Positions 41,049 through 50,400 of a DNA stretch of 64,000 bases are shown here, piece after piece. The DNA lies in the NCBI RefSeq assembly GCF_007970465.1, contig NZ_CP042429.1:1116001-1180000 (forward strand). Direction: 5' to 3'. A model generated the notes under the pieces. That model was not told the origin of the DNA and made no database searches. It worked only from the letters and a program-made list of their open reading frames with translations. Within the stretch, counting starts at the first letter, position 1, and every line of letters starts with the position of its first letter. The position numbers were made by a program, and so were the translations under genes. The DNA is from Corynebacterium nuruki S6-4 (lineage in GTDB: Bacteria > Actinomycetota > Actinomycetes > Mycobacteriales > Mycobacteriaceae).

Positions 41049-42241
41049 CCCGGGAGATGACCTCGTTCGAGGCCTTCGAGCTGGAGCTCTGGGGGTTGCA
41101 CACCGCCCGCGAGCGGGAGCGGCTTGTCCCGGTGCTGCTGAACTTCGCGGTGCGCCAGCGCGACCATTCCCTGGCGGACGCCGTCGAGGCCACCCTGCAG
41201 ATCTACCGCCGCTACCGGCCGCGCTACCAGCGGGACGCCACCGAGACCTCGAAGACCTCCCTGCTCGTCCCCGAGATCGAGGCGTTCTCCAACGGACTGC
41301 GCACCGACGACCGGGATGCCCGGGTGATCCTTCCCGGACGCACCGGCGGGCCGGACGCCACGGAGACCTTCGTCCTCGACTCGGACCTGTACTACGTGGA
41401 TGAGGAAGGTGTCGGCCACTTCCCGGCGCGCGAGAAGCTCGCCGCTGCCGATCACCCGGGCACCGGCCCCGTTGCCGTGCCGGACGCCGACCCGGGTACG
41501 GCGCCGGACACTGTGCCGGACACCGCACCGGACACTGCCCTGGCCACCGCGACCCGGCGGGTCGCCACCATCGGCATGTCGCTGGGGACGTTCGGTCCCG
41601 GCCGGGTCGCGGACCGGTCCGGCGCCTTCACCCTGCAGGTCCGCGGCGGAACTCCCGGACTCTTCCCGACCACCCCGGTGACCGGGGACAACGCCTGGTA
41701 CGCGGTGCGGCTGCACGAGGGACTCACCGGTGAGGAACGTCTCGCGGTCCTCGCCGAGATCCTCGGCTACATCTTCCTCGGCCATGCGCCGCAGGTGTGG
41801 CGGGGCGACCGGGCGTGGACGAACCTGGACGGGCTCGTTCCGGAGGCGCCGGCGACCGCGCACTGGTGGATCGCCCCCGAGTCCCGCGCGGAGTCCCCCA
41901 CCGGGTCGCGGGCCGGGGCACGAAGCGACTCCCGGCCCGGTGCACGGACCGGTTCGCAGCCCGGGATGCCCGGCCTCACCGTCAGCAGCCGGAGTTTCAC
42001 CGATCTGCAGGCCCGGGAGGCGATGCTCGCGGGGACGGTGGGCATGGCGCGTGCCGGCCTGCTGCCGCACCTCCCGTCCGGACGCCGTCTCGGCGCCCCG
42101 GGGGCCGTGCCGAAGGAACTGCGGTGGGTTCCGGTGCTCAACGCGGCGCAGCGTATCGAGGAACTGCTCGACGGGTCGATGCGTCCGCCGCAGGCCGCGC
42201 CACCGGTGGACCGCCGCAGCCGCGGGTACGAGGAGCCGTAG
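41045..42241 (+). CDS. Hypothetical protein coupled to tag, possible dead metallopeptidase fold
   Basis: 398 residues, ATG at 41045 overlapping the tag stop (ATGA). The first 120 residues are helical (HTARERERLVPVLLNFAVRQRDH; YRRYRPRYQRDATETSKTSLLV). A repetitive linker with TAPDTVPDTAPDTA follows. The centre has GLTGEERLAVLAEILGYIFLGHAP, which lines up with ImmA/IrrE-type R-x-x-x-AHELGHxLLGH, but with Glu, Ile and Tyr where the metal-binding His-Glu-x-x-His should be. The C-terminal part has an Arg/Ser/Gly-rich segment and a region with IEELLDGSM. If the match is real the peptidase site is dead. Function unknown; context suggests a role linked to alkylation repair. Confidence 0.55.
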   Translation: MTREMTSFEAFELELWGLHTARERERLVPVLLNFAVRQRDHSLADAVEATLQIYRRYRPRYQRDATETSKTSLLVPEIEAFSNGLRTDDRDARVILPGRTGGPDATETFVLDSDLYYVDEEGVGHFPAREKLAAADHPGTGPVAVPDADPGTAPDTVPDTAPDTALATATRRVATIGMSLGTFGPGRVADRSGAFTLQVRGGTPGLFPTTPVTGDNAWYAVRLHEGLTGEERLAVLAEILGYIFLGHAPQVWRGDRAWTNLDGLVPEAPATAHWWIAPESRAESPTGSRAGARSDSRPGARTGSQPGMPGLTVSSRSFTDLQAREAMLAGTVGMARAGLLPHLPSGRRLGAPGAVPKELRWVPVLNAAQRIEELLDGSMRPPQAAPPVDRRSRGYEEP

Positions 42242-42297
42242 CCGCCCCACCCGGTAGGGCAGGCCGTAGTCGCCGGGGTCGCCGGGGTCCGCTGCAT

Positions 42298-42368
42298 GAT
42301 CCGTGAACTCGAGCACGGAACGCCCCGCAGGTGCCTCAGCGTCGGATTCCTGCTCGAGTTCACGGATC
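42298..42368. repeat. Long perfect hairpin, 18-bp arms
   Basis: GATCCGTGAACTCGAGCA (42298-42315) and its exact complement at 42351-42368, with a 35-nt loop, directly downstream of the tag operon. No T tract follows. It could be a terminator, a small RNA or the relic of a palindromic element. Confidence 0.6.
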
Positions 42369-42452
42369 CCCGTCAGCCCGCACCCCGCCCCTCCCTGCCC
42401 TCCCTGCTCCCCCGCTCCCCCGGCCCTCCCGGCTTCCCCGCAGAAGGTGAAC

Positions 42453-42519
42453 GGCAGATACTGCTCTCCCTGTCACCGTTCCGGACGCTCAGGCGGTGAC
42501 AGCGAGTGCAGTATCCGCC
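42453..42519. repeat. Second long hairpin, 26-nt arms (23/26 paired)
   Basis: Arms at 42453-42478 and 42494-42519 (GGCAGATACTG... and ...CAGTATCCGCC) with a 15-nt loop, 84 bp after the first hairpin and 270 bp before rpsT. The arms differ in sequence from the first hairpin. Position suits a terminator for the upstream operon or a leader structure before rpsT. Confidence 0.55.
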
Positions 42520-42638
42520 ATTAACCCGCGTGGAGGTGCAGAGGAGCGGGTCGGCCGATGGCACGCCCGCACCCGTCCTCAGGCGTCGAGATGCGGCACC
42601 CGGCGCACCACCGACTAGGTCCGCGGCGTCCCGGGTGG

Positions 42639-42644
42639 TAACGT
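42639..42644 (+). promoter_or_regulatory. Possible rpsT promoter -10 box TAACGT
   Basis: TAACGT lies about 145 nt before the rpsT ATG, and a TTGACC follows at 42653, so a second promoter may lie closer. A 5' leader of this length would allow S20 autoregulation, but nothing in the sequence proves it. Confidence 0.25.
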
Positions 42645-42789
42645 CATGCCGGTTGACCCGCGACCGTGCGTGGCGCACACACCGCATCCGGCAGGACCTT
42701 GGGCCGGATGTCAGAGACCGTGTGTGCGGCTGACCCGCCCGGCTGTGGCGAACGATCCGAAGATTCACCGTTCAGGAAGAGGTAGTCAC

Positions 42790-43059
42790 ATGGCTAACAT
42801 CAAGCAGCAGAAGAAGCGCGTCCTCACCAACGAGAAGGCCCGCCAGCGCAACCAGGCCGTCCGCTCGCGCCTGCACACCGAGAGCCGCAAGTTCCGCGCT
42901 CTCGTCGCCGCCGGCGACAAGGAGGGTGCCGAGAAGCAGCTGCGCGTCGTCTCCCGCCTGTTCGACAAGGCCGCGACCAAGCACGTCATCCACCGCAACA
43001 ACGCCGCCAACAAGAAGTCCGGCCTCGCCGCCGAGCTCAACAAGCTGGCCGCCAAGTAG
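42790..43059 (+). CDS. rpsT: Small-subunit ribosomal protein S20
   Basis: 89 residues, full length: MANIKQQKKRVLTNEKARQRN, then RSRLHTESRKFRALVAAGDK and the basic HRNNAANKKSGLAAELNKLAAK end. It binds 16S rRNA early in 30S assembly. The ATG at 42790 has an AGGAAGAGG ribosome site. It is a stand-alone gene with its own leader and a strong hairpin terminator after it. Codon use is more biased than in its neighbours (AAG, CGC, AAC), as expected for a highly expressed gene. Confidence 0.98.
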   Translation: MANIKQQKKRVLTNEKARQRNQAVRSRLHTESRKFRALVAAGDKEGAEKQLRVVSRLFDKAATKHVIHRNNAANKKSGLAAELNKLAAK

Positions 43060-43075
43060 GCTGACCGCCTGACCG

Positions 43076-43124
43076 ACCCCGGTCACCTGCCCCCGTCCCC
43101 GACGGGCCCGCAGGTGGCCGGGGT
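43076..43124 (+). terminator. rpsT terminator hairpin
   Basis: ACCCCGGTCACCTGC (43076-43090) pairs with GCAGGTGGCCGGGGT (43110-43124), with one mismatch, followed by TCTGTCGT. Located 17 bp after the rpsT stop; GC-rich stem with a weak T-rich tail. Confidence 0.7.
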
Positions 43125-43192
43125 TCTGTCGTCCCCGGGTACGGTTCCCCGGCGGCGAAAGTGGCGGCAGAAATGGGGGAGCCGGAAAACGG

Positions 43193-43198
43193 TATGGT
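43193..43198 (+). promoter_or_regulatory. -10 box TATGGT, apparent leaderless start at 43207
   Basis: TATGGT ends 8 nt before the ATG at 43207. Confidence 0.4.
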
Positions 43199-43206
43199 CG
43201 GGGGCC

Positions 43207-44283
43207 ATGACCGGTGTCTGGATCTTCGGGACCGTGACCGTCCTGCTCGCGGTACTCACCGTGTGGCGTATCGTCCGTGAGCCGCGGCGGGTGCTCCACG
43301 GGCTGCTGCTCGTGGCCACACTGGTCTCCCTGTGGCTCACGCTGCTGGCGGCCACGTGGGACGGCGACGGTGCCGGCGACGCCCCGGCACTGCTGTTCTA
43401 CGGGACCATCGTGGTGGGGCTGCTGCTCATCCTCGGCACCGGACTGTTCCTCATCGTCAACGGGCTCATCGTGGTCCACCGGGAGGGGCTGGGACTGTCC
43501 ACACTGGTCCCGGCGGTGTTCGGGCTGCTGCTGGTGGGGATCATCGTCGGGCTCGTCACGGTGGTCCTGTTCGTCGGCCGGGGCTCCGACGGCCACCCGT
43601 GGCTCGGCGACCTGCTGGTCCTGGTGGTGCTGCCGTTGTGCGCCGTTCCGGTGGGCATGCTGCTGGTCAACCTCGTCGGCTTCATCCTCTACTCGGTGCT
43701 CTACGGCCGGATCGGCCGCACCACCGGGGCGGATGCGGTGATTGTCCTCGGTGCCGGACTCGACGGCGACACGGTCACCCCGTTGCTCGCCGCGCGGGTG
43801 GACCGCGGCATCCGGGCGTGGCGTGACCTGGCGGCGTCCGGCCGGTCCCCGCTGCTGGTCCTCTCCGGGGGTCAGGGTGCCGACGAGGTGGTGCCGGAGG
43901 CGGTGGCGATGGCCGGTTACGCCGCGGACCGGGGGATGCCGCGGGAGGCGATGGTGCTCGAGGACGCCTCGACGACGACGCAGGAGAACCTGGTGAACTC
44001 CCGGGAGCTGCTCGCCGGACGCGGGGCCACCGGGCGGGTCGTGGTGGTGACCAGCAACTACCATGCGATGCGGGCGGCGTCCCTCACCGAGGAACTGGGG
44101 ATCCCCGCGACGGTGGTGGGGGCGCGGACGGCCTCGTATTTCGTGCCCGCGGGGTTCCTGCGGGAGTTCGTGGCGGTGGTGAACCGGTACCGGCGTCGGC
44201 TGCTGATCGTGTGGCTGTCCCTGTCGGCCCTGTGGCTGCTGTTGGCGGGTGCGCTGCTGGTCATCGCGAACGCGGGGCAGTGA
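43207..44283 (+). CDS. YdcF-like (DUF218) membrane protein
   Basis: 358 residues. Five or so N-terminal membrane helices (residues 3-170) precede a DUF218 domain: ADAVIVLGAGLDGD, LLVLSGGQGADEVVPEA, DASTTTQENLVNSRELL and VVVVTSNYHAMRAASL, all of them family motifs. One more helix lies at the C-terminus. Related proteins include SanA, YdcF and ElyC, linked to envelope polysaccharide metabolism; the biochemical role is uncertain. The gene begins at 43207 behind a TATGGT box and ends just before a hairpin terminator. Confidence 0.85.
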   Translation: MTGVWIFGTVTVLLAVLTVWRIVREPRRVLHGLLLVATLVSLWLTLLAATWDGDGAGDAPALLFYGTIVVGLLLILGTGLFLIVNGLIVVHREGLGLSTLVPAVFGLLLVGIIVGLVTVVLFVGRGSDGHPWLGDLLVLVVLPLCAVPVGMLLVNLVGFILYSVLYGRIGRTTGADAVIVLGAGLDGDTVTPLLAARVDRGIRAWRDLAASGRSPLLVLSGGQGADEVVPEAVAMAGYAADRGMPREAMVLEDASTTTQENLVNSRELLAGRGATGRVVVVTSNYHAMRAASLTEELGIPATVVGARTASYFVPAGFLREFVAVVNRYRRRLLIVWLSLSALWLLLAGALLVIANAGQ

Positions 44284-44296
44284 CCGGACAGTGAAG

Positions 44297-44330
44297 AGAC
44301 CCCGTCCCTGGGGTGCTAGGGGCGGGGTCT
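44297..44330 (+). terminator. Terminator hairpin after the YdcF-like gene
   Basis: AGACCCCGTCCCT (44297-44309) pairs with AGGGGCGGGGTCT (44318-44330), with one G-T wobble and an 8-nt loop, 13 bp after the stop. Confidence 0.65.
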
Positions 44331-44437
44331 CGGGCTCTCCCACTGGTGATGGCGTGGTCGAGTACGGTGCCGAGATTACGGGAACTGTCAGCCCTCTCCT
44401 AGTTGGCTTCCCAAAATAACCACCATCGGGGGTGAAA

Positions 44438-44458
44438 GTTTCCCGACATGTGGGAAAC
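44438..44458. promoter_or_regulatory. GTTTCCC-N7-GGGAAAC operator-like repeat before the helicase-nuclease operon
   Basis: Perfect 7-bp arms around GACATGT, 125 bp upstream of the first gene. This is the only clear dyad in the 250-bp leader and is a candidate repressor site controlling the operon. Confidence 0.4.
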
Positions 44459-44583
44459 AGCTGGTGGCGGCACTCTCCGCCCCGCTCCCCCGCCGTTCCT
44501 CCCCGTTGCTGTCCGGTGGGCACGATAACCTACCGCCGACACACCGGATCCCCGTACCGGACAACAGAAATGAGGACCTCCGC

Positions 44584-47421
44584 ATGATCATCACCTTCGG
44601 CTGGGGCTGTGACGGCGCCCGCTGGTCGGATGCCGTCACGCCGGCGACCCGCGACCGGGTCGTCGTCGGCCCGGGCGGGCTCACGGACATTCTCGCCACC
44701 CGGTTCGCGTTGAGCCGTCCCGCGCTCGACCGGCCCCGCCGCACCGCCGCGTACCGGGCCGCGCTGCGGCAGGTCGTGGACACGCTACCGGACGCCGCCT
44801 GGCCGGTGGAGAGCACTCTGAAGGACCCGTGGACGGTCGCCACGGAGCTGCTGGCCTGGCGCGACGAACTCATCGCCGCCGGGTGGACCGGCGCCGACCA
44901 GGCTCTGCCCGGCGGATCCCACTCCCGCCGCGACGGGGACGGGGACGACACCCCGGCGCGGCTCGCCGTCCTCGCCCGGATCGAGGCGCTGCTGCCGCTG
45001 CAGCCGGGCTGGGCGCCGGGCCCGGCGGACACACTCCGGGAGATCGACGCGGTGATCACCGACCTCACGACCGCCGGCACCGCCTGGCCGACCGGCATCA
45101 CCGAACTGACCGTGGACAACCGGATCGCCGAGCTGCCGCCGGTGTGGCAGCGCATCCTGTCCGGGCTGGAGCGGTCGGGTGTGACGGTCACTGAGCTGCC
45201 GGACCCCGGCCCGCTGACGGAGTTGACCGTGCTCACCGCGGACACGGAGTGGGACGCCGCCCCCGTCGCCGCGCGGTTCCTCGCCGGCCGGGCGGCGTCC
45301 GGTGACCCGGTCACCGTCGTCGCCGGGCGGTCCACCGACCTGCTCGACCGCGAACTGCGGCGGCTCAGGGTCGGCCCGGTCGGGGTCCGCCACGGCGCCA
45401 CCTCCCCGCTCGCCGACACTGTGCCGGTCTTCCTCCGTGCCATGACGGCCCCCTGTGACGTCCACGCCCTGGTCGAGCTGCTGAACCTCCGGCTGCCGGA
45501 CACGCAACAGACTGGCGACGATAAGCCGCGCCGCACCCGCACCCTGCTGCCCGGCCGGTTCCACGCCAACCTGGTCACGGCGCTCGGAGAGCAACCCGGA
45601 ATCGGCGGCCCGAAGTGGACCGCTGCCGTCGCCGACGCCCTCGCCGACTGCGCCCCCGACAGTGACAACGCGCGGGTCATCACCGGATTCGACCGGCTGA
45701 TCCGCGAATCTCCCCTGGTCGATGACGGTGAAGGGTTCGCCACCGGCGAGGTCCGGGACCACCTGGAGTGGTTGGCCGACCGGCTCGCACGCCTCGGCCG
45801 GGGCGACGGAGAGCTCGCCGGTCTCGCCCGGTCGACCGCCGACCTCGCCACCCTCGTCGACGGGCTCGGCGACCGGGTCAGTGCCCGCGAACTCGGCCAG
45901 GTCACCGCCGCCGTCACCGGGGCAGGCGGTCCGCACCTGGCCGCTGCGGCGTCCCGGACCATCGATGTCGTCACCGGTCCCGCCCAGCTCGGCACCGGTA
46001 CCGCCCCGGTGCTGTGGTGGCTGCCTGTCGACGACGGGGCGGCCGTGCGCGACCGGCTGCGCCCGACCGAGGCCGACTGGCTGGTCTCCACCGGAGTGGA
46101 ACTGCCGGACCGGGAGGACGCCGCCCGGCTCACCCTCGACAGCCAGTTGCGCGCCCTGCGCCACCGCGGTCGGGTGACCGCCGTCCTGCCCGGTCTCATC
46201 GACGGCGCGGCGGCGTCCGGCCACCCCGCACTGGCCTTCCTGCGCGATGACCTGCGCTGTAGCGGCGGCACGGTAGCCACGGAGTCCGCCGTCCTCCCCG
46301 CCGGCACGTCGACGGTGCCGGAGCCGGGTGAACCGGCCCGCCCGGATCCGGTGCGCCGTCGGTTCGCCCCGAACAGTGCGCTGGTCCCCGAACGGTTGAG
46401 CTTCTCCCAATGGGAGACCCTGCTGATCCATCCGCTGGAGTGGCTGCTGCGGTGGCGCCTCGGAATCCGCGCCGGTGGTCTGGCCGATGTCCCGACCGGC
46501 AACCGGATGATCGGCACGTGGCTGCACGCCGCGGTCGAGGAGATCGTCACCGGCCAGCTCGCCGACAACGACGGTGAACCGGTGACCGTCCATGTCACCG
46601 GGACCGGGGTCGCCGAGATCCTCGAACGGCTGTTGCCCTGGTACGCCTCCGAGCTGCTGCTGCCGGGCCGGCAGCGGGAACGCGGCGCCACCCTCGCGCT
46701 CGCCGTCCGGTCGGTCACCGGCCTGTTCACCACGCTGGCGGACGCCGGGATCCGGGTCCGCGCGGTCGAAGCCGACTTCGATACCGCGCTGACCGGCAGC
46801 CGGGGTGCCGACGGTGCACCGCTTCGGCTGCGCGGTTTCCGGGACATGGACATCGTCCTGGCCGACGGCACACCCGGGGTGATCGACCTGAAGTACACCT
46901 TCGCGAAGAAGAAGTACCGGGACAAGGTGGCCCGCGGGACCGCCCTGCAGCTCGCCGTCTACGCGAAATCCGTCGCCGCGGAGCACGGGTCGGCGACCCT
47001 CGCCGAGATCCCGGTGGCCTATTTCTCGTTGCACGACGACCAGCTGCACACCGCCTCCCCCGCCTTCGGGCTCGGCGCCGGGGACACGGTCACCGTCGAC
47101 CCCGACGCGCAGGCGACCGAACGCGGATCCGCGACCCCCGACGAGCTGTGGGACCGGGCGGTCGCCGGACTCAACCGGGTCCTCGACGACCTGCGCGCCG
47201 GCCGGGTCACCGACCTCGGCAACCTGCTGGCGGATCCCGCCTGGCAGGCCTACGAGCACCCGAAGAAGAACGAGGAGCCGGTCTCCCCCGTCGACGCGGA
47301 GACCACCCGCGAGTTCCGGGCCGCGCTGGATCTGGCCCGCACCACCGGCTTCCTCCCGGAGGATGCCGCCCCGTACACCGACGTCCCGGTCATCACCGGC
47401 CTGCAGGGAGACTACGCATGA
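44584..47421 (+). CDS. AddB-like protein with RecB-type nuclease domain
   Basis: 945 residues from the ATG at 44584 behind GAGGACC. The N-terminal 600 residues resemble a degenerate helicase: there is no usable Walker A motif, as in AddB-type subunits that have lost parts of the ATPase. Near the C-terminus is a RecB nuclease: LSFSQWETLLIHPLEWLLRW, the His motif GTWLHAAVEEIV, Asp768-Leu-Lys770 in GVIDLKYTFAKKK and the QLAVYAKSV motif, giving a two-metal exonuclease site. No iron-sulfur Cys cluster is seen. The stop overlaps the following helicase gene (ATGA), so the two subunits are made together. Confidence 0.75.
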   Translation: MIITFGWGCDGARWSDAVTPATRDRVVVGPGGLTDILATRFALSRPALDRPRRTAAYRAALRQVVDTLPDAAWPVESTLKDPWTVATELLAWRDELIAAGWTGADQALPGGSHSRRDGDGDDTPARLAVLARIEALLPLQPGWAPGPADTLREIDAVITDLTTAGTAWPTGITELTVDNRIAELPPVWQRILSGLERSGVTVTELPDPGPLTELTVLTADTEWDAAPVAARFLAGRAASGDPVTVVAGRSTDLLDRELRRLRVGPVGVRHGATSPLADTVPVFLRAMTAPCDVHALVELLNLRLPDTQQTGDDKPRRTRTLLPGRFHANLVTALGEQPGIGGPKWTAAVADALADCAPDSDNARVITGFDRLIRESPLVDDGEGFATGEVRDHLEWLADRLARLGRGDGELAGLARSTADLATLVDGLGDRVSARELGQVTAAVTGAGGPHLAAAASRTIDVVTGPAQLGTGTAPVLWWLPVDDGAAVRDRLRPTEADWLVSTGVELPDREDAARLTLDSQLRALRHRGRVTAVLPGLIDGAAASGHPALAFLRDDLRCSGGTVATESAVLPAGTSTVPEPGEPARPDPVRRRFAPNSALVPERLSFSQWETLLIHPLEWLLRWRLGIRAGGLADVPTGNRMIGTWLHAAVEEIVTGQLADNDGEPVTVHVTGTGVAEILERLLPWYASELLLPGRQRERGATLALAVRSVTGLFTTLADAGIRVRAVEADFDTALTGSRGADGAPLRLRGFRDMDIVLADGTPGVIDLKYTFAKKKYRDKVARGTALQLAVYAKSVAAEHGSATLAEIPVAYFSLHDDQLHTASPAFGLGAGDTVTVDPDAQATERGSATPDELWDRAVAGLNRVLDDLRAGRVTDLGNLLADPAWQAYEHPKKNEEPVSPVDAETTREFRAALDLARTTGFLPEDAAPYTDVPVITGLQGDYA

Positions 47422-50400
47422 CCACCACTGCCACACCCCACACGACCACCGGAACCACCGGCACCCGGTGGACCGTCATCAAGGCCTCCGCCGGATCCGG
47501 CAAGACCTACCGGCTCACCGAGCTGCTCACCGACCGGCTCAGCCGCACCGACACCGGCGCCCCCGACGGCGCTGCACTGCGCCCGTCGCAGATCATCGCG
47601 ACGACCTTCACCCGCGCCGCCGCCGCCGAGCTCACCGACCGGATCCGCGACGGGCTCGTCGACCGGGGCCTGCTCAGCCAGGCCGCCGCCCTGCCCACCG
47701 CCCTGATCGGCACCGTGAACTCGGTGACCGGACGGATCCTCACCGACTTCGCGCTGGACGCCGGCCGCTCCCCCGACCTGCAGATCCTCACCGAACAGTC
47801 GGAGAAGACCGCGTTCACCCTGGCCACCGACCAGGTCATCGCCGAGGCCGAGGAGGCCCACCGAGAACTGCTCGCCCGCACCGGCTACGACGGCGACGGC
47901 GACCGGGGCTTCTACGCCACCGCCGTGAACTGGGCGGACACGATCCGCGCCGTGACCGGGTACGCCCGCGCCAACAACATCTCCGCCGACCGGTTGCCCG
48001 ACTTCGCCGAGACCAGCATCGCCGAACTCACCGCGGTCCTCGACGACCAGTCGCAGGCGGCCGAACCGCTCGACACCCGCGCCCTGCTCGCCGGGGCGGC
48101 CCGCAGCCTGCCGGAGACCCTCGCCGCCGAGGAGGAACCGGCGACCGCCAAGCGCCGCCCCATCCACGACCGGCTCGACGCGCTCCGGGCCTTCGGCCGG
48201 CGGGTCGACCGGGAGTACCGCACCCTGTCCTGGCCGACATGGCTGAAGGTCGCCGAGGGGAAGATCCCCGGGGTGAAAGGCTCGAAGCCGATCAAGCGGA
48301 TCAGCGAGACCTACGGTGCCGTCGTCACCGCCGAGGAGATCCTCGCCGACCCGGCGCTGCGCGCCGACCTCGCCGACCTGACCCGGCTCGTGTTCACCAC
48401 CGCCGCCGACTGCCTCACCGCCTACGCCGACTACAAGGACGCGCTCGGGCTCATCGACTTCACCGACCAGGAGCAGCTCACCCTCCGGCTGCTGCGTGGG
48501 GAGGGAGTGGACGCCACCACCGCGGCCGCCGTGCGGGAGACCCTCGCCGCCCGCTACCGCATCCTCGTCGTCGACGAGTTCCAGGACACCAGCCCACTGC
48601 AGCTCGCCCTGTTCACCGAGCTGGCGCAGCTGGTCGAGGAGGTGATCTGGGTCGGCGACCCGAAGCAGTCCATCTACGGCTTCCGTGGGTCGGACCCCGC
48701 CCTGATGGATGAGGCGGTGCGCACCGTCACCACCGGGGTCGGCGACGGTGGTCTCGGCGGTACCGCGGAGACCCTGCGGTTCTCCTACCGGACCCGGCAG
48801 GCCCCGCTGGACCTGTCGAACCGGCTGTTCGGCCGCCTGTTCGCCGATCCGGAGTCCGGGTCCACCGATGATGTCGTCCTCACGGTCCCGGCGGTCCGCG
48901 CCGCCGACTACGCCGCCGACGGCGACCTGGCCGACGGGGAGACCCTCACCTGGCCACATGAGGAGGGTAAGGCGACGAAGGCCACCTGGTACGACCGGAT
49001 CGCCGAGGGTCTCGCCGGGTGCGGCGCCGAACCGGTCGAGGCAGGCCGGGTCCCCGCCCGCGCCGTACTGGTTCGCAACAACACCCATGCCGCGGAACTG
49101 CGCGCCACACTGCGGGACCACGGCATCGCCTGTTCGGGGGCCGGCGTCCCGCTGTCGGACACCCGCGAAGGGCAGCTCACCGCGGCCGCCGTCGCCTGGC
49201 TCCTCGACGACCGGGACACCCAGGCGCTCGTGGAGCTGGTCTGCCTGCTGCCCGACCACGCCGCCCACCACACGTGGTTCGACGAACTCACCACCGCCGA
49301 CCCGGACACCCGGCGCAATGTCGTCGACGGGTGGGCCGGCGACCCCGTCCTCGCCCCGCTCGCCGCGCTGCGCCACCGGCTCCCCGAGCTGGCCGTCCCC
49401 GAGCTGACCGCCGGCATCGTCGACGCGCTGGACCTGCGTGGCCGGGTCGCCGCGACGGCGGACCCTGTCACCCGCACCGGCAGTGTGCTCGGTGTGCTGC
49501 AGGCCGCGGCCGACTACACCGCGGAGCAGGAGTCCGCGGGTCTGCCCGCCACCGCCACCGGCTTCCACGCCCACCTCGTCGACGAAGAGACGGTGACCAG
49601 TCCGGTCCCGGAGCCGGGGGCGGTGGAGATCCAGACCGTGCACCGGGCCAAGGGACTGGAGTGGGACACGGTCGTCGTCGCACTGCCGGACGCCCGGGAA
49701 CGCTTCACCCCGGCCGGGGTGTGGGTGCAGTCCGACCGGGCACTGTCGATGACTGATCCGCTGGCCGGCCGGCAGATCCGGTTCTGGCCGGAGACCCTGC
49801 TGGCCCACTCCGGGGTGAAGGAGGCGTTGTCGGCGACCGGGGTCCAGGCCGCCCGGCGCCGCGCCGACCTGCTGGAGGAGCAGCGGCTGCTGTACGTGGC
49901 CATGACCCGGTCGAAGTTCCGGACGGTGCTCGCCCCGTACTCCTCGGTCGGCTCCTGGCAGGCACTCACCGAGGCCGGGGTGGACGCGGAGGAGCTGGCG
50001 GACCTGATCCGGGATTCCGCCCGGCTACCGCAGTCCCCCGTCCTGGTGTCCGACGCACCGACGGTCTCCCCCGCCGCCGTGCTGGACCGGGCCCGGACCG
50101 AACCGCCGGTCGATGACGACATCGTCCCCGCCACCTTCGCCCCCAGCGGGGCGGTCGCCGACGAGGATCTGGCCGCCGGGGCCCGGGTGAGTGTCCGGGC
50201 CGACCTCGGTGCGCCACTGGTCACCGGTGGTGGGGAGGAGTGGAACAAGGTCGGTGACTGTATCCACTCCTATCTCGCCGCGCCATTGGGGGCGCTGTCC
50301 GCTGATCAACGGATCACTGTCGCCACCCGGCTGGTCACCCGGTGGGGTGTCGGCGACAGGGTCACCCCGGAGCAGGTCGTGGCCTGCGGGGACCGGTGGT

